This document shows, piece after piece, positions 35,701-46,007 of a stretch of 64,000 nt of DNA. The first letter of the stretch is position 1, and every line of letters begins with the position of its first letter. The notes beneath the pieces are model-generated. The model made no database searches. It saw only the letters and a program-made list of their open reading frames with translations, and was not told the origin of the DNA. Source of the DNA: Sorghum bicolor. Taxonomy: Eukaryota; Streptophyta; Magnoliopsida; Poales; Poaceae. Made by a program: the position numbers and the translations under genes. Where the stretch lies: contig NC_012870.2 of NCBI RefSeq assembly GCF_000003195.3, forward strand, positions 46,450,618-46,514,617, written 5' to 3'.

Positions 35701-36123
35701 CTCAGGAAAACTCTAATGCCGTGTATGCCGCGTCCAAGAACCGCAAAAGGGTCTATGAGGCAGGTGCTTCACAGTCCAAGGCTCCAGTGGCAAGCAAGCC
35801 GACCTATCGCCCACCCAATGCTGTGACAAGGTATAGGCCACCGCAGAAAAAGTCAAATGTGAAGACGGGAGTTCGCAAGTCCTTCACAGTTGCTCTCCCA
35901 AGAGGTGCCACGGGGCAGGGAGGTCCCAAGACTCCTCCTGATAACCGTCCCTGCTTCAATTGCAAACAAGTTGGTCATTGGGCGAGGGATTGCCCTTACC
36001 CTAGGAGGACTTCTGCAGCTGGGGTTACTACTCGTCCCGGCCGAGTACACTATACCACCATTGAAGAAATTCCTGAAGGTGAAGTGGTCACGGCTGGTAT
36101 GTTTCTTGTAAATCAACACCCTG
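32753..36123 (+). repeat. Second, truncated internal region of T2
   Basis: A collinear copy of 21586-24956 (offset 11167) with only about three differences noticed. It holds PBS, upstream ORF and gag through the CCHC region, and stops just before the protease. It is joined to the third segment at CTG. Confidence 0.9.
33688..34611 (+). CDS. T2 upstream ORF (307 aa, coiled coil), copy 2
   Basis: A duplicate of 22521-23444 with an identical predicted protein and the same TTTCTACAG before the ATG. It lies in the second internal region, downstream of LTR B. Its open state reflects a recent duplication rather than independent selection. Confidence 0.7.
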   Translation: MAAPHASETFLDMFGTPTLLWRVLSSVGYEEPPKYTWTEAEHAGALPWVDVQITVPPCPNNPQWLGWLVDCDGQTPWEGAQVAALEVLLEICQEHGDELVNGPAGSVPRVSVTDTFVSQVGNESLEMRETLLGYSSSPAMSVMLAVLKLYYVRQDTYIDAMLALQQAQVGQRKLRKRVRKHRKAFMDAQTEIQNYHTALQARRNQVTNAVRERNEAHARMMQMTRERDEAMRLAENREAARVRALFHAEMREEELITRIAELQLDVHRLNNIINPIPQPAPFYHEEAPSEEDQGDGIISNGESEEDM

Positions 36124-36221
36124 AAATGAAATCTTCTGCAGGTACACTAACAACGAAACGTTTAGACCGTGTAGATGCGTATAAAGAGTGCACGTATGTA
36201 TGCCACCGACTATACCGTTAG
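35016..36221 (+). pseudogene. Truncated T2 gag fused out of context
   Basis: This copy of gag runs from the ATG at 35016 through the CCHC knuckle. After residue about 369 it passes into sequence that normally lies upstream of the 307-aa ORF, giving about 32 unrelated residues and a stop at 36219-36221. Protease, RT, RNase H and integrase are absent. The break is the rearrangement junction at 36121-36123. Any product would be a capsid protein with a foreign tail, possibly a competitor of normal gag; this is inference only. Confidence 0.85.
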
Positions 36222-36379
36222 AATTTTGTTCTAAGTTTGGAAAGGACGTATGGAACGTGCATGCATCATGAATCATTCATACATTCTTTATGCAATACTT
36301 GGGTATCTAATTTTGAAAATATGATTCTTTATCTCTCCTTGTAATTAATCTCCCTTACTCAAATGTGGTCTTTCTACAG

Positions 36380-37258
36380 ATGGCAGCCCCGCACGCGAGT
36401 GAGACTTTCCTGGACATGTTTGGCACTCCTACTTTGTTGTGGAGGGTGCTAAGTTCAGTTGGATATGAGGAACCACCTAAGTACACTTGGACCGAGGCTG
36501 AGCATGCAGGAGCCTTACCTTGGGTAGATATCCAAATTACAGTTCCCCCTTGTCCCAATAACCCACAGTGGCTAGGTTGGTTAGTTGACTGTGATGGCCA
36601 AACTCCTTGGGAGGGTGCCCAAGTAGCAGCCCTGGAGGTTTTGCTAGAGATTTGCCAAGAGCATGGTGATGAGCTAGTGAATGGCCCAGCGGGATCCGTT
36701 CCTAGAGTGAGTGTGACTGACACATTTGTGTCCCAGGTTGGGAATGAGTCTTTGGAGATGAGAGAAACCTTGCTAGGGTATAGTTCTAGCCCTGCCATGA
36801 GTGCCATGCTAGCGGTACTTAAGCTGTACTATGTGCGCCAGGACACCTACATAGATGCCATGCTAGCGCTTCAGCAAGCTCAGGTTGGGCAGCGCAAACT
36901 ACGCAAGAGAGTGCGCAAGCACCGCAAGGCTTTTATGGATGCACAAACTGAAATCCAAAACTATCACACCGCTTTGCAGGCCCGCCGTAATCAAGTTACG
37001 AACGCAGTTAGAGAGCGCAATGAAGCACACGCCCGCATGATGCAAATGACTAGAGAGAGAGATGAGGCTATGCGCTTGGCTGAAAATAGAGAAGCTGCTA
37101 GAGTTAGAGCCTTGTTCCATGCTGAAATGAGAGAGGAAGAGCTGATTACTAGGATTGCTGAGCTGCAGTTAGATGTCCATCGCTTAAATAATATCATAAA
37201 TCCTATCCCACAACCAGCCCCTTTTTTAATTATAAATTGGACGGTTCTGTTACACTAA
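36380..37258 (+). pseudogene. T2 upstream ORF, copy 3, 3' truncated
   Basis: A third copy of the coiled-coil ORF (offset 13859 from copy 1), again with TTTCTACAG before the ATG. It has two missense changes relative to copies 1 and 2 (Val to Ile and Val to Ala) plus one silent change. Its last residues are replaced by translation of filler and LTR-tail sequence, ending in the CTAAG target copy. The acidic C-terminus is lost. Confidence 0.8.
37230..37254 (+). repeat. 25-bp remnant of the terminal LTR of T2
   Basis: TTATAAATTGGACGG followed by TTCTGTTACA equals the last 25 bases of LTR B, sharing its GGACGG variant rather than LTR A's GGGCGG. CTAAG follows directly. It marks the original right end of T2 after deletion of the rest of the LTR. 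Confidence 0.88.
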
Positions 37259-37271
37259 GTATGGGGGTATT

Positions 37272-38507
37272 TGTTGACGGTTCTTAAGTATCAATTTTAA
37301 TTATCAAATAAACAAGAGAAAGGACCAATATGCAACCAACACCAAGAATTAGGGTTTGATCTGACAGAATTCCACGAGTTTTGTTGTTTATCTATTTCTG
37401 CAGGGGGGTTATCAGGAAACAAGGAAGAAAGGCCCACATGTCAGGATTACATAGAGATATCAACGCACCGCACGATTTTACATCATCTAGAAGACTCCAG
37501 AAGCCACGAGACCGAAGCGGAGGCGAAACAGGGCCAGGCCTAGGGCGCCCGCCCTGGAGGCCTGGGCGCCCGCCCCCCTCTGGATTGCTTTCGGGACTCT
37601 CTTCGTTCGGGATATTCCACCGACCTATTAGATTAAGAAAAACATAGTACCACCTCGCCTATCGACCCAAAAACGCATAGAAGGGGAGGACTATATAAGC
37701 AAGGCCCCCCTGGCCCCTGCAGAAGACATGAAGAAATTATCATAGAGACTGAGGGGTGCCCTCGAAGGAAAACCTCTTCTCTAATTAATATTTCTTTTTA
37801 GGCTTAGCAACCAATGTAAGGTAGAAATAGATCTTCTAGTTTCTACTAGATTGAGAGAGATAGAGTGGAGGTGTAGAGTGGAGGAAGCCCGGCCTGTCGG
37901 TGTCTACTCCAAGCTTGTACCTGCGGGATCAAGTTCTCCTAACCCGAACCTTGCTCCTAGGATTCTTCAGTAATTCGACTTCTAAATTCTAGTAAGTTCT
38001 TGTTTTATTGTTCTTATGGTTTATGAGTTTACTTTAATCTCTTTGCGTAGAGTTTAGAGTAATCATTACTGGCGTAAACGTGGTGTTTAGGCTGGGGTAC
38101 TCATAGATATTCCCTGACTAGCTGGACCGTGGTAGTAGTGAGGAACGTGACAATTCCGAGCTACCTTTGTAGATCACATCTCGTTAGCAGGAAGGATAGG
38201 GTTTATAGGTGCGGGTTGAACATCCTTTGTGGTGTCTAGATTCCGTTAGCCTCCCCATTAGAACAGTAGATCATCCTTACCAAGGTTAGAAGGAGACTAC
38301 GGTTGCAGTCTTCTCTATTTATCACTCACATCGAAAGACATTCTTTGTGCCTAAAGGTTAGTAGTAATAGACCGGTTAGTCAGATGCACTCTTTCTCCTA
38401 GTGGTAAAAAAATAAATACGATACTCTGGATAACCTCACGGGTGATGTACTCACCGATATCCGTGCACTTGCGGATCAATTCCTTATTGCGTTCCCAAAT
38501 ATCAACA
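37272..38507 (+). repeat. 3' LTR of A1 (1236 bp)
   Basis: Starts TGTTGACGG and ends ATCAACA, followed by TATAT. It has the same length as the 5' LTR, with paired GC boxes at 37543-37554 and 37564-37575 and a TATA box near 37691. The 17 bases before it, CTAAGTATGGGGGTATT less the T2 target copy, contain the short G-rich polypurine tract. Confidence 0.94.
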
Positions 38508-40946
38508 TATATCAGCATACTCGGGAGGTCTGTACGTGTTCTTAACTAGAATGAAATGAGCTGACTTGGTCAATCGATCTATGATTACCCAAATCGAGTC
38601 ATTCCCCTTTCGTGTTGTCGGCAAACCTGTGATAAAGTCCATGCTGACCTCTTCCCATTTCCACTCTGGGACTGACAATGGTTGCAACAGACCCACGGGT
38701 TTCATATGTATAGCCTGGACTCTGCAACACGTGTCACAACGGGCCACATATGCTGCTATTTCTTTCTTCATTTTGGTCCACCAAAAGCGAGACCTCAGGT
38801 CTTGATACATCTTGCTACTGCCAGGACGGATAGAAAGTTTTGAAAGCTGCGCTTCATCCATGATGCGGTTCTTTAGTTCTCGATTCTTCGGAACTACTAA
38901 CCGGTGCTGAAACCACAATACCCCTTTTTCATCAACTCGGAACTGAGTCTTTGGGTCGTCTTTGATCTTCTCTTTGATGTGGAAAATACCCTTGTCTGTT
39001 TTCTGACCTTCGATGACTTGACTTTCAAGTGAACAACTGAGCAGTATGTGACATAAGACTTCAGGATGCATGAGATTGAAACCATCTTCAAACAAAGGTT
39101 GAACCACTTGATAGTGTGGTTTGCGACTCAAGGCGTCTGCTACCACATTAGCCTTGCCTGGATGATAGTGGACCTCCAGATCGTAATCCTTGATCAGCTC
39201 TAACCATCTTCGCTGCCTCATATTTAGCTCAGACTGAGAGAATATGTACTTTAGACTTTTATGATATTTGTAGATATGACACTTGTTTCCCAGCAAATAG
39301 TGCCTCCAGATCTTCACAGCGTGCACTACCGCTGCTAGCTCGAGGTCGTGAGTTGGGTATTTGACTTCATGCTTCCCCAACTGCCGTGAAGCGTAAGCTA
39401 TAACTCTGCCTTCTTGCATCAGCACACACCCTAGACCACTTTTCGATGCGTTGCAAAACACATCAAAAGGCTTCTCGACATTTGGTTGCGCCAGAACGGG
39501 AGCGGTGGTTAACAACTTTCGCAAGGTGCGGAAGGCCAGTTCACACCCTTCTGTCTAGACAAACTTATGATCCTTTTGTAGTAAACTGGTCATTGGCTTA
39601 GCAATCTTGGAGAAGTCAGGTATGAAACGACGGTAGTACCCGGCTAGGCCAAGAAAACTTCGAACTTCCGAGACAGAAGTTGGTGCCTTCCAGTCCATGA
39701 CTTCCTGCACCTTTGACGGATCCACAGCAATCCCTTCTTCTGACAGAATGTGCCCTAGGATAGGAACTTTCTTCAGCCAGAACTCACACTTACTGAACTT
39801 TGCATATAGCTGATGCTCTCGCAGTCATGTTAACACGACTCTTAGATGCTCAGCATGATCTTGCTCATTCTCGGAATAGACCAGAATGTCATCGATGAAC
39901 ACCACAACAAACTTGTCTAACTCTGGCATAAAGACTGAGTTCATCAGATACATAAAGTATGCAAGAGCATTCGTCAACCCAAAGGACATGACAAGATACT
40001 CATACAACCCATATCTAGTAGAAAAATCAGTTTTCGGTATATCTTGCGGACGGATCTTGATTTGGTGATACCCGGACCTCAAATCTATCTTGGAAAACAC
40101 CTTTGCCTTAGATAATTGATCAAACAAGATATCAATCCTCGGCAGCGGATACTTATTCTTAATCGTGACCGCATTGAGTGGACGATAGTCTACGCACATG
40201 CGCAGCGATTGATCCTTCTTTTTCACAAACAACGCCGGACAGCCCCATTCCGACGAACTCGGCCGGATGAACCCTTCATCCAACAATTCCTTTAGTTGAT
40301 TCTTCAATTCAGCGAGTTCATTAGGCGGCATCCGGTACGGCCTTCTAGAGATTGGTGTGGTACCTAGTATCAACTCTATTGCAAACTCTACTTCCCTATT
40401 CGGGGGAAGTCCTGGCAATTCCTCAGGAAAAACATTAGGGAACTCACAGACCACTAGGATCTGTGGCAGAGGAACCACGTGCGTAGCACAGGAGATGCTA
40501 GCAAAGTCAAAGCGATGGGGCAGAGGTACTTGATAAGACCCACTGCCCTGAGGTTCTCTGAGAGATAACACCCTTTTCCCAGCATCTATGACAGCATCCC
40601 ACTCCTTCATCCAGTTCATGCCCATGATAACATCCAAAACTAACCCAGGCATGACTACTAGGTTGACTCGAAACACCCGGTTATTTATATCCAGGGTTGC
40701 CCCTCGGACCACTCTATTTGTCAACACATCTGCCCCTGCTGAGCTGATGCGATAGCCATAACCCAGATCTGTAACTACTTGGTCATGCTTTTGTGCAAAT
40801 GCTTGGCTCATGAATGAATGCGATGATCTAGAATCAAACAAAACAGCTGCGAGATGTTGGTTGACGGGAAACATACCAGCTGTTACTGGTTCTCCTTTCG
40901 GGATCTCCTCTATTGAGGTATGGTGCACACGAGCTGGGTAGGTTGC
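38508..40946 (-). pseudogene. T1 pol, protease to integrase N-terminal part, broken
   Basis: The continuation of T1 right of A1. Reading leftwards from 40946: protease region ([12 protein letters not shown], where the usual DSGAS is altered); reverse transcriptase with [11 protein letters not shown] (about 39895); RNase H (FCNASKSGLGC, where the catalytic Asp of DAS is Asn); and integrase zinc-binding and first catalytic regions to 38508. In-frame stops occur at 39825-39827 (TGA where T2 has AGA) and near 39556 (TAG where T2 has TGG). The enzyme would be dead both from the stops and from these active-site changes. The rest of integrase lies at 8066-8999. Confidence 0.88.
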
Positions 40947-42017
40947 CTACTGCTTCTTGGGGTAGGGACATTCCTTAGCAAAGTGCCCCATCTTGTGGCA
41001 GTTGTAGCACGGCCCCTTGGTCATGTTGTTCGCGGCAGGTGCTGTAGCTTGAATTGCCTTTGGCTTGGCGGGAGCTATTGCTACCTTGTACGGCTTCTGC
41101 TGCGTGGGATGCCCTGTGTTCCTTCTCTGCGGCGGTCGGAATCTAGCACCTAGGGCAGGAGGACGATACTGCTGACGTCCTGCCATTGGTGCCCTGGACT
41201 TAGACGATCCAGCTTCAAAAGCCCTCTTGCGGGACTTGGATGCACTATAGTTGTTGTTATTGTTCTCCTGGGTCAGACAGTCACTAATGTAGGCATTGAA
41301 AGTAGCCTGAGTTCCTGTACCCATGGTCTTCAGCATCTTTGGGCTCAAGCCTCTCTGGAAACTAGCGATCTTCTTGGCCTCCGTGTTCACAAACTCGGGG
41401 GCATAACGAGGGAGATTGTTGAAAGCGTGCAGATACTCCTTCACTGACTTCGTTCCCTGGGACAGCCTCATGAACTCTCCAACCTTCATTTCCACCACAC
41501 CCGGAGGAATATAGTTCCCTCGGAAGGCGGTGGTGAAGCGGTTCCAGGTGATCGGGGTCCCCTCTGGGTAAGTGGTGCGATGATGAGACCACCAGATCCC
41601 AGCATGCCCCTGCAACTGATGTGATGCATACTCAGCCTTGAGCTCTTCGGTCATCCGAAGGAGACTGAACTTTTGCTCCATGGTGTTAATCCATTCGTCT
41701 GCCTCGAGCGGTTCCAAGGACTCCTTAAAGACCGGTGGTTTAGTATCCATGAAGTCCTTGAAAGAGCTGTACTGATTGACTTCACGGCCGCCCTGGTTAT
41801 CCCCACGGCGGGTGTTGTCAGCGATATTGCGCAGGGCTTCTTCCATGTTGCGCTGCATCTGCTCCATGTTGCGCTGGCTCCCCAGAAACTGCACGAAAAA
41901 CACGTCCACAGTGTACGGAGGAGGGGGTGGTGGTGGCGGTGATGGTGCTCTCCCCTCATTCCTTTGAGCTCCACCTCCGGAAGTACCTGCTCCAACACCA
42001 GGGTTGTTACACACCAT
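40947..42017 (-). pseudogene. T1 gag with CCHC knuckle
   Basis: 356 codons open from 42017 to a TAG at 40947-40949, after which pol continues in the same frame. T2 has gag and pol in one frame with no stop here, so the TAG is probably a nonsense mutation, though readthrough cannot be excluded. It shows a proline run near the start, the retrotransposon gag core with the WWSHHRTTYPEG region, and CYNCHKMGHFAKEC near the end. It is clearly related to T2 gag but diverged. The true start is uncertain because the upstream junction is close. Confidence 0.82.
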
Positions 42018-42197
42018 GAATATTATTTATATGGGGCTTTTGATTATTATAATAATGCTATGAATATATATGACTAATACAAGAATTAATTATGCAAGAA
42101 TTAAATATGAGAAAATTAATAATGCGGATAAATACCGATTTACCTCCCGGTGAGGGTTTGGGATTTTTAGGTCCCCCAAGCTGGACCTCCAAATCTT
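42018..42197. other. Junction between T1 and A2 (probable deletion scar)
   Basis: AT-rich sequence (about 42010-42130) followed by bases that read on from the A2 gag-protease end. There is no LTR end, PBS or target duplication, so the T1/A2 contact is not a clean insertion. Missing on either side are T1's 5' LTR, A2's pol and 3' LTR, and the left end of the Tat element. The exact breakpoint cannot be placed by eye. Confidence 0.5.
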
Positions 42198-44153
42198 TTA
42201 ATCTTCTAAGTTACCTTCCTCCGGAGATGGTGTCTCCAGTGGTTCTTCATGAACTTCCTTCACTGTAGAGTCTCTCTCTACTCTGGGCTTGAATGTGAAG
42301 TGTTCTTCTTGACTGTTTATGTTGAACTTGATTTCTCCCTTCCCGACATCAATGTGGGCATTGGCAGTGCTCAGAAATGGCCTTCCAAGGATGATGGACA
42401 CTTTTGAGTCAGGACTCATGTCCAGTACTACGAAGTCTACTGGCACAAGGAAATCTCTGATCTTGACTGGAATGTTTTCGGCGATACCCAACGGATGTCG
42501 AACTGATTGATCCGCTAGTTGTAGGCACATTGATGTTGGTTCTAGGGTCGCATGCTCAAGCTTTTTGTAGACTGATGCTGGCATTACACTGACACTTGCT
42601 CCGAGATCACAAAGTGCATTGTTAAAATGTTGGTTTCCGATCGAGCAATCAATAGTGGGACATCCGGGATCTTCCTTCTTCTTTGGTGGTTTGTTGAGGA
42701 TGGCCGCACTACATTCTTCTGTCAGCTTGATAACCTCAGTGGTGGGCAGTGGTCTCTTCTTGTTAAGAATATCTCTGATGTACTTTGCATATGTAGGTAC
42801 CTGTATGGCATCGAGTAGAGGTATGTTGACATATAATTTCTGAATGACCTCTACAAACTTACCAAACTGCTCATCCGACTGCAGTCCTCTGTTTCTTCTG
42901 GGAAATGGCAAATAGTTGGTGTCATAAAAATCTTTCCTCATTTCTCTAGTTCTTGGTGGTTGCAGCAGATCTTCTGCTTCAACTGGGCTTTCTTCTTCTA
43001 TCACTGCTGGTTGCACTGGTGCTGATGTTCTTTGTTTCTCTTTTGGGTATGGGGGATCTCTGGTAGCTTTGCCTCCTCTAGTAGTTATATTCTTTACCTG
43101 CTCAATGTTAGTAGCAACAGGCAGTGCAGCAGCTATCTTTATTAATTTAAGCTCTACCCTTTTATTAAGAGTGTTTTGCTCATCAAAAGCAGTTAGTAGA
43201 AAATCCATTTTATTGTGTATATCTTTTAGAGATGATTCATTTGTATCTAGCCTTTGTTTAACTTCATCATTAATTTTGGTTTGTTGAGCAATTATCCCTT
43301 TTAATAAAAGTTGCTTGAAAGTATTACCTGAGTTCATACCTTTGCTATTGGGTTGACTCAAAGTTGGTTGATATTTGTATGCTGTCTCAATGGCCCTTTG
43401 ATCTTCTTTGAACTTGGCCCTCTGGTCAATCCAATGGAGCAAATTCTCCCTCTTAGTTGATAATGCATTTACTTCTTTTGGTATTTCTTCAGTTTGATGA
43501 CATTGTTGAGCTTTATCTTGGAACCAGCTTTGGTTTTCTACTATCTTATCCAAAAGTATCTCTGCTTTTCCAATTGTAAGCTCCAAGAATGATCCTTTCG
43601 CAGATGCATCTAGGCACTCACGAGCCTTCTGTGTTAATCCATGGTAGAAGGTCTGCATAAGTAACCATGTGGCCATTCCATGGTGAGGACAATCTGAAAT
43701 GTATCCCTGAAAAGGCTCCCATGCTTCTGAAATGGCTTCTGTCTTCTGCTGTTGAAAACTGACAATATTTCCTCTTAAGGCAGTTGTTTTGCCTATAGGG
43801 AAAAACTTCGATAGAAAGGCATCTGACAAGTTCGTCCAGTTGTTGATGTTATCTTGATGAGTGTAGAACCAATTCCTCGCTTTCCCTTCTAGTGAGAATG
43901 GAAAAAGGCAAAGCAGTATGACGTCTTTGTCAACTCCGTTGATGTGGATTGTGCTTCCAATCTCTAAGAAATTCTGCAAGTGTGCACTAGCATCTTCACG
44001 TGCCTTTCCACTGAATTGTGTAGCTTGTACCAAATTGATGAGGCATGACTTGAGCTCAAACTCGGGTACTCCTTCTTCTACTGCAAATCTTGGACAAGTT
44101 GGAATGTTGTCAAGACTTGGAGCAGAGAATTCTTGTAGGGTCTTCTGTGCCAT
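42198..44153 (-). CDS. A2 gag-protease, 651 aa, open (Athila-type)
   Basis: An intact frame from ATG (44153, MAQKTLQEF) to TAA (42198-42200). Residues about 30-230 are the retrotransposon gag core (PFSLEGKARNWFY region). A Lys/Gln-rich middle with heptads follows. A pepsin-like retroviral protease region lies near 520-610, with CDLGASVSVMP and IILGRPFL. Gag would form the capsid and the protease would cut it. No RT, RNase H or integrase follows in the window, either because the element is naturally gag-protease only or because the rest was deleted at the junction on the left. It is a different Athila-type family from A1/A3. Confidence 0.82.
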   Translation of the reverse strand: MAQKTLQEFSAPSLDNIPTCPRFAVEEGVPEFELKSCLINLVQATQFSGKAREDASAHLQNFLEIGSTIHINGVDKDVILLCLFPFSLEGKARNWFYTHQDNINNWTNLSDAFLSKFFPIGKTTALRGNIVSFQQQKTEAISEAWEPFQGYISDCPHHGMATWLLMQTFYHGLTQKARECLDASAKGSFLELTIGKAEILLDKIVENQSWFQDKAQQCHQTEEIPKEVNALSTKRENLLHWIDQRAKFKEDQRAIETAYKYQPTLSQPNSKGMNSGNTFKQLLLKGIIAQQTKINDEVKQRLDTNESSLKDIHNKMDFLLTAFDEQNTLNKRVELKLIKIAAALPVATNIEQVKNITTRGGKATRDPPYPKEKQRTSAPVQPAVIEEESPVEAEDLLQPPRTREMRKDFYDTNYLPFPRRNRGLQSDEQFGKFVEVIQKLYVNIPLLDAIQVPTYAKYIRDILNKKRPLPTTEVIKLTEECSAAILNKPPKKKEDPGCPTIDCSIGNQHFNNALCDLGASVSVMPASVYKKLEHATLEPTSMCLQLADQSVRHPLGIAENIPVKIRDFLVPVDFVVLDMSPDSKVSIILGRPFLSTANAHIDVGKGEIKFNINSQEEHFTFKPRVERDSTVKEVHEEPLETPSPEEGNLED

Positions 44154-44472
44154 AGCTTCAGCAATTGGTAACTAGCTTCTTCTTCTCTTGATTGCTTTGG
44201 TTCTGATGATGAAGAGTTGAATGTACCCAAAGTCAATCCTGATATACCCTGTATAAAAATGTAAACATAGAAAAACAACAGGGTGAACCTGCCAAAGCAG
44301 AGGTGCCTTGTTATGATTTCTCACTTAGTAGCTGTTTTATGCAATTATTTCTCTATAGTCTAGTCTAAAATTTTATATGAATAACCTTGATTGATTTTCT
44401 GGCTTTCCTTACCGTTCCTAAGTATTACCCTTTTGTTCCCCTCTATGACTTATTCCTGAGACTCGTATAATT
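44154..44472 (-). other. A2 leader
   Basis: About 320 bp between PBS and gag with no defensible gene; the minus-strand frame that continues past the gag ATG is short and runs in another frame. Confidence 0.5.
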
Positions 44473-44490
44473 TCCCCGGCAACGGCGCCA
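44473..44490 (-). other. Primer-binding site of A2 (tRNA-Asp, perfect)
   Basis: On the minus strand TGGCGCCGTTGCCGGGGA, an exact complement of the 3' end of plant tRNA-Asp (GUC), eight bases from the LTR. Confidence 0.88.
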
Positions 44491-44498
44491 GAAATGCT

Positions 44499-46007
44499 TG
44501 TTGACACTTGCTAACACCACTTAGATACTAGGTTGTCATCCCCAGCATGGTGCCAGAGTGTACAAAGGTATTTATAAATGTAAAGGCTCTCTAGAAAATA
44601 ATCTATTCTATCCGCAAGCGCACAGATAAAACACCTCATTGTAGCATTTCACCAGGATAAGTATTCCAGGTATCGTTATTTATAATTTTGCTCAAGGGAT
44701 GAAATTAAAATAAGGGGTCAAAATCTATCAAGGCATAGACTAGAGATAAACTTGCAAGAACATGATTACTAATGAGAAACTCGTCACACAGACACTTACT
44801 TTAGCAGGGGGTAAACCATAAAGATAATGATAATGAATTATAAGTTCATGGGTAGATAACACAACGATTAGAAAATAGACTACTCCTCATATATGTAGGT
44901 GATGTCGGATTAGCTAGAGAATGGATTCTAAGTTATCTACTAACTACTAAGTCATAATCTACTCTAGTTATCTACAAGATCATATATAGCATAAAAGACT
45001 CTTCATTCATGTATAAGGAACATTGATAAAGTAAATCAGAGCATCGCATGACTTACTCCACAATACCGGTTCTGCCTGTCCTATCAACGGAGGGTGGACT
45101 ATATAAGAATCAGCGAAGGTGTCACTATCGCGAACTACCACATGACCCGGCCAATAGGATACATTTGCAGATAAATAACATCTAAGCACCATGCTCACAT
45201 GTGATCTATCACCTAACTCCCTCACGTCAAGAGCTAAGCGCTTTGCAAACTTATACATAAACTCATTATCAATTAGAACTATATCAAATATAGAACTAGA
45301 GCAAACTAAGAACATAATAATTAGAGACATAATGCAATTAGAACAAAGAATTAGAGAAAGATATGAATAATACCAATCTTTATTACCGAAGATCCGAATC
45401 CAGAGCGTAGTGCTCTACTTCTCTAATTGCTATCTAATCAAACCTCTAAACCTGAAGGATTAGGGAGTATCTAATTCTAATTCTCTGTGGGAGAGAAGCT
45501 CTAAACCCTAACTTTGATGGCTACCTCTGAATAATGATTTCTTCTCCTCTCCTCCCTCCAGGGGGGGTTTGGCCTTGGTTTTATAGTCCCCTCAAGTGAA
45601 CGTGAGCCATTGGATCAAACCGACATAGATTGTATGGTTTAGATTGATCCTTTCGGTCGGTGGAGCGTAGTCCCGAAGCAGAGTCCCGATTGGCCTCCAA
45701 CCCTGGGCGGGCGCCCAAGGGGGGTGGGCGGCCGCCCTGCCCCCGAGACCGATCGTGCCCTCGTTCGTTCCTGCGGCTTCTGGACTCTTCTAGATTGAGG
45801 AAAATTGCGCGGCACGTAATTATCTCGTTGTAAACATGACATGTGGGCCTTCTCTCCATATTCTCTGATAACCCCCTGCAGAAATAGATAAACACCAAAG
45901 CTCGTGGAATTCTGTCAGATAAAACCCTAATTCTAGATGTTTGTTTCATATTGATCCTTTTCCATGTTTATTTGATTATTAATTTTAGTACTTAAGGACC
46001 GTCAACA
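44499..46007 (-). repeat. 5' LTR of A2 (1509 bp)
   Basis: Plus-strand limits are TGTTGACACTTG and ...ACCGTCAACA. The termini and several blocks resemble A1/A3 LTRs but overall identity is low. Paired GC boxes lie at 45705-45716 (GGGCGGGCGCCC) and 45726-45737 (GGGCGGCCGCCC), again 21 bp apart. A minus-strand TATA-like ACTATAAAACC lies near 45579-45589. No other gene is supported. Confidence 0.85.

Larger units (their letters stand above)
17079..37254 (+). mobile_element. Element T2, compound Tekay/Del-like Ty3/Gypsy (20.2 kb)
   Basis: The whole block is flanked by CTAAG (17074-17078 and 37255-37259), so one insertion event underlies it. Segments: LTR A 17079-21585; internal 1 21586-28247; LTR B 28248-32752; internal 2 32753-36123, a copy of 21586-24956; internal 3 about 36121-37226, a copy of 22262-23367; a few filler bases; and a 25-bp LTR 3' tail, 37230-37254. 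The internal 2/3 junction has 3-bp CTG microhomology. The pattern fits unequal recombination (LTR-internal-LTR-internal-LTR) followed by deletions that removed nearly all of the third LTR. Lineage evidence is the long LTR, initiator tRNA-Met-like PBS, gag with CCHC knuckle and a chromodomain-like integrase tail. Confidence 0.9.
9000..38507 (+). mobile_element. Element A1 (Athila-type Ty3/Gypsy), carrying nested T2
   Basis: This is a structurally complete plus-strand element: two 1236-bp LTRs, a tRNA-Asp PBS, gag-pol, a third ORF and a 3' noncoding region. It is flanked by TATAT (8995-8999 and 38508-38512). Without T2 and one CTAAG copy (17079-37259) it is about 9.3 kb. Its two LTRs differ at about 27 positions by eye (near 2%). 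It landed in T1's integrase and was later hit by T2. A3 (46772-56364) is a close relative on the other strand. Confidence 0.93.
38508..42017 (-). mobile_element. Element T1, right part (gag and pol)
   Basis: The upstream half of T1, separated from its 3' end by A1. It begins with the second TATAT copy and ends near the gag start. The expected leader and 5' LTR of about 3.9 kb are missing on the right, where Athila-type sequence (A2) begins instead. Confidence 0.85.
42198..46007 (-). mobile_element. Element A2 (Athila-type), 5' portion
   Basis: A minus-strand element with 5' LTR (44499-46007), perfect tRNA-Asp PBS and gag-protease. Its right end joins the antisense gene of the Tat element directly at 46008. 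No TSD can be checked because the left end is missing. Confidence 0.85.
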
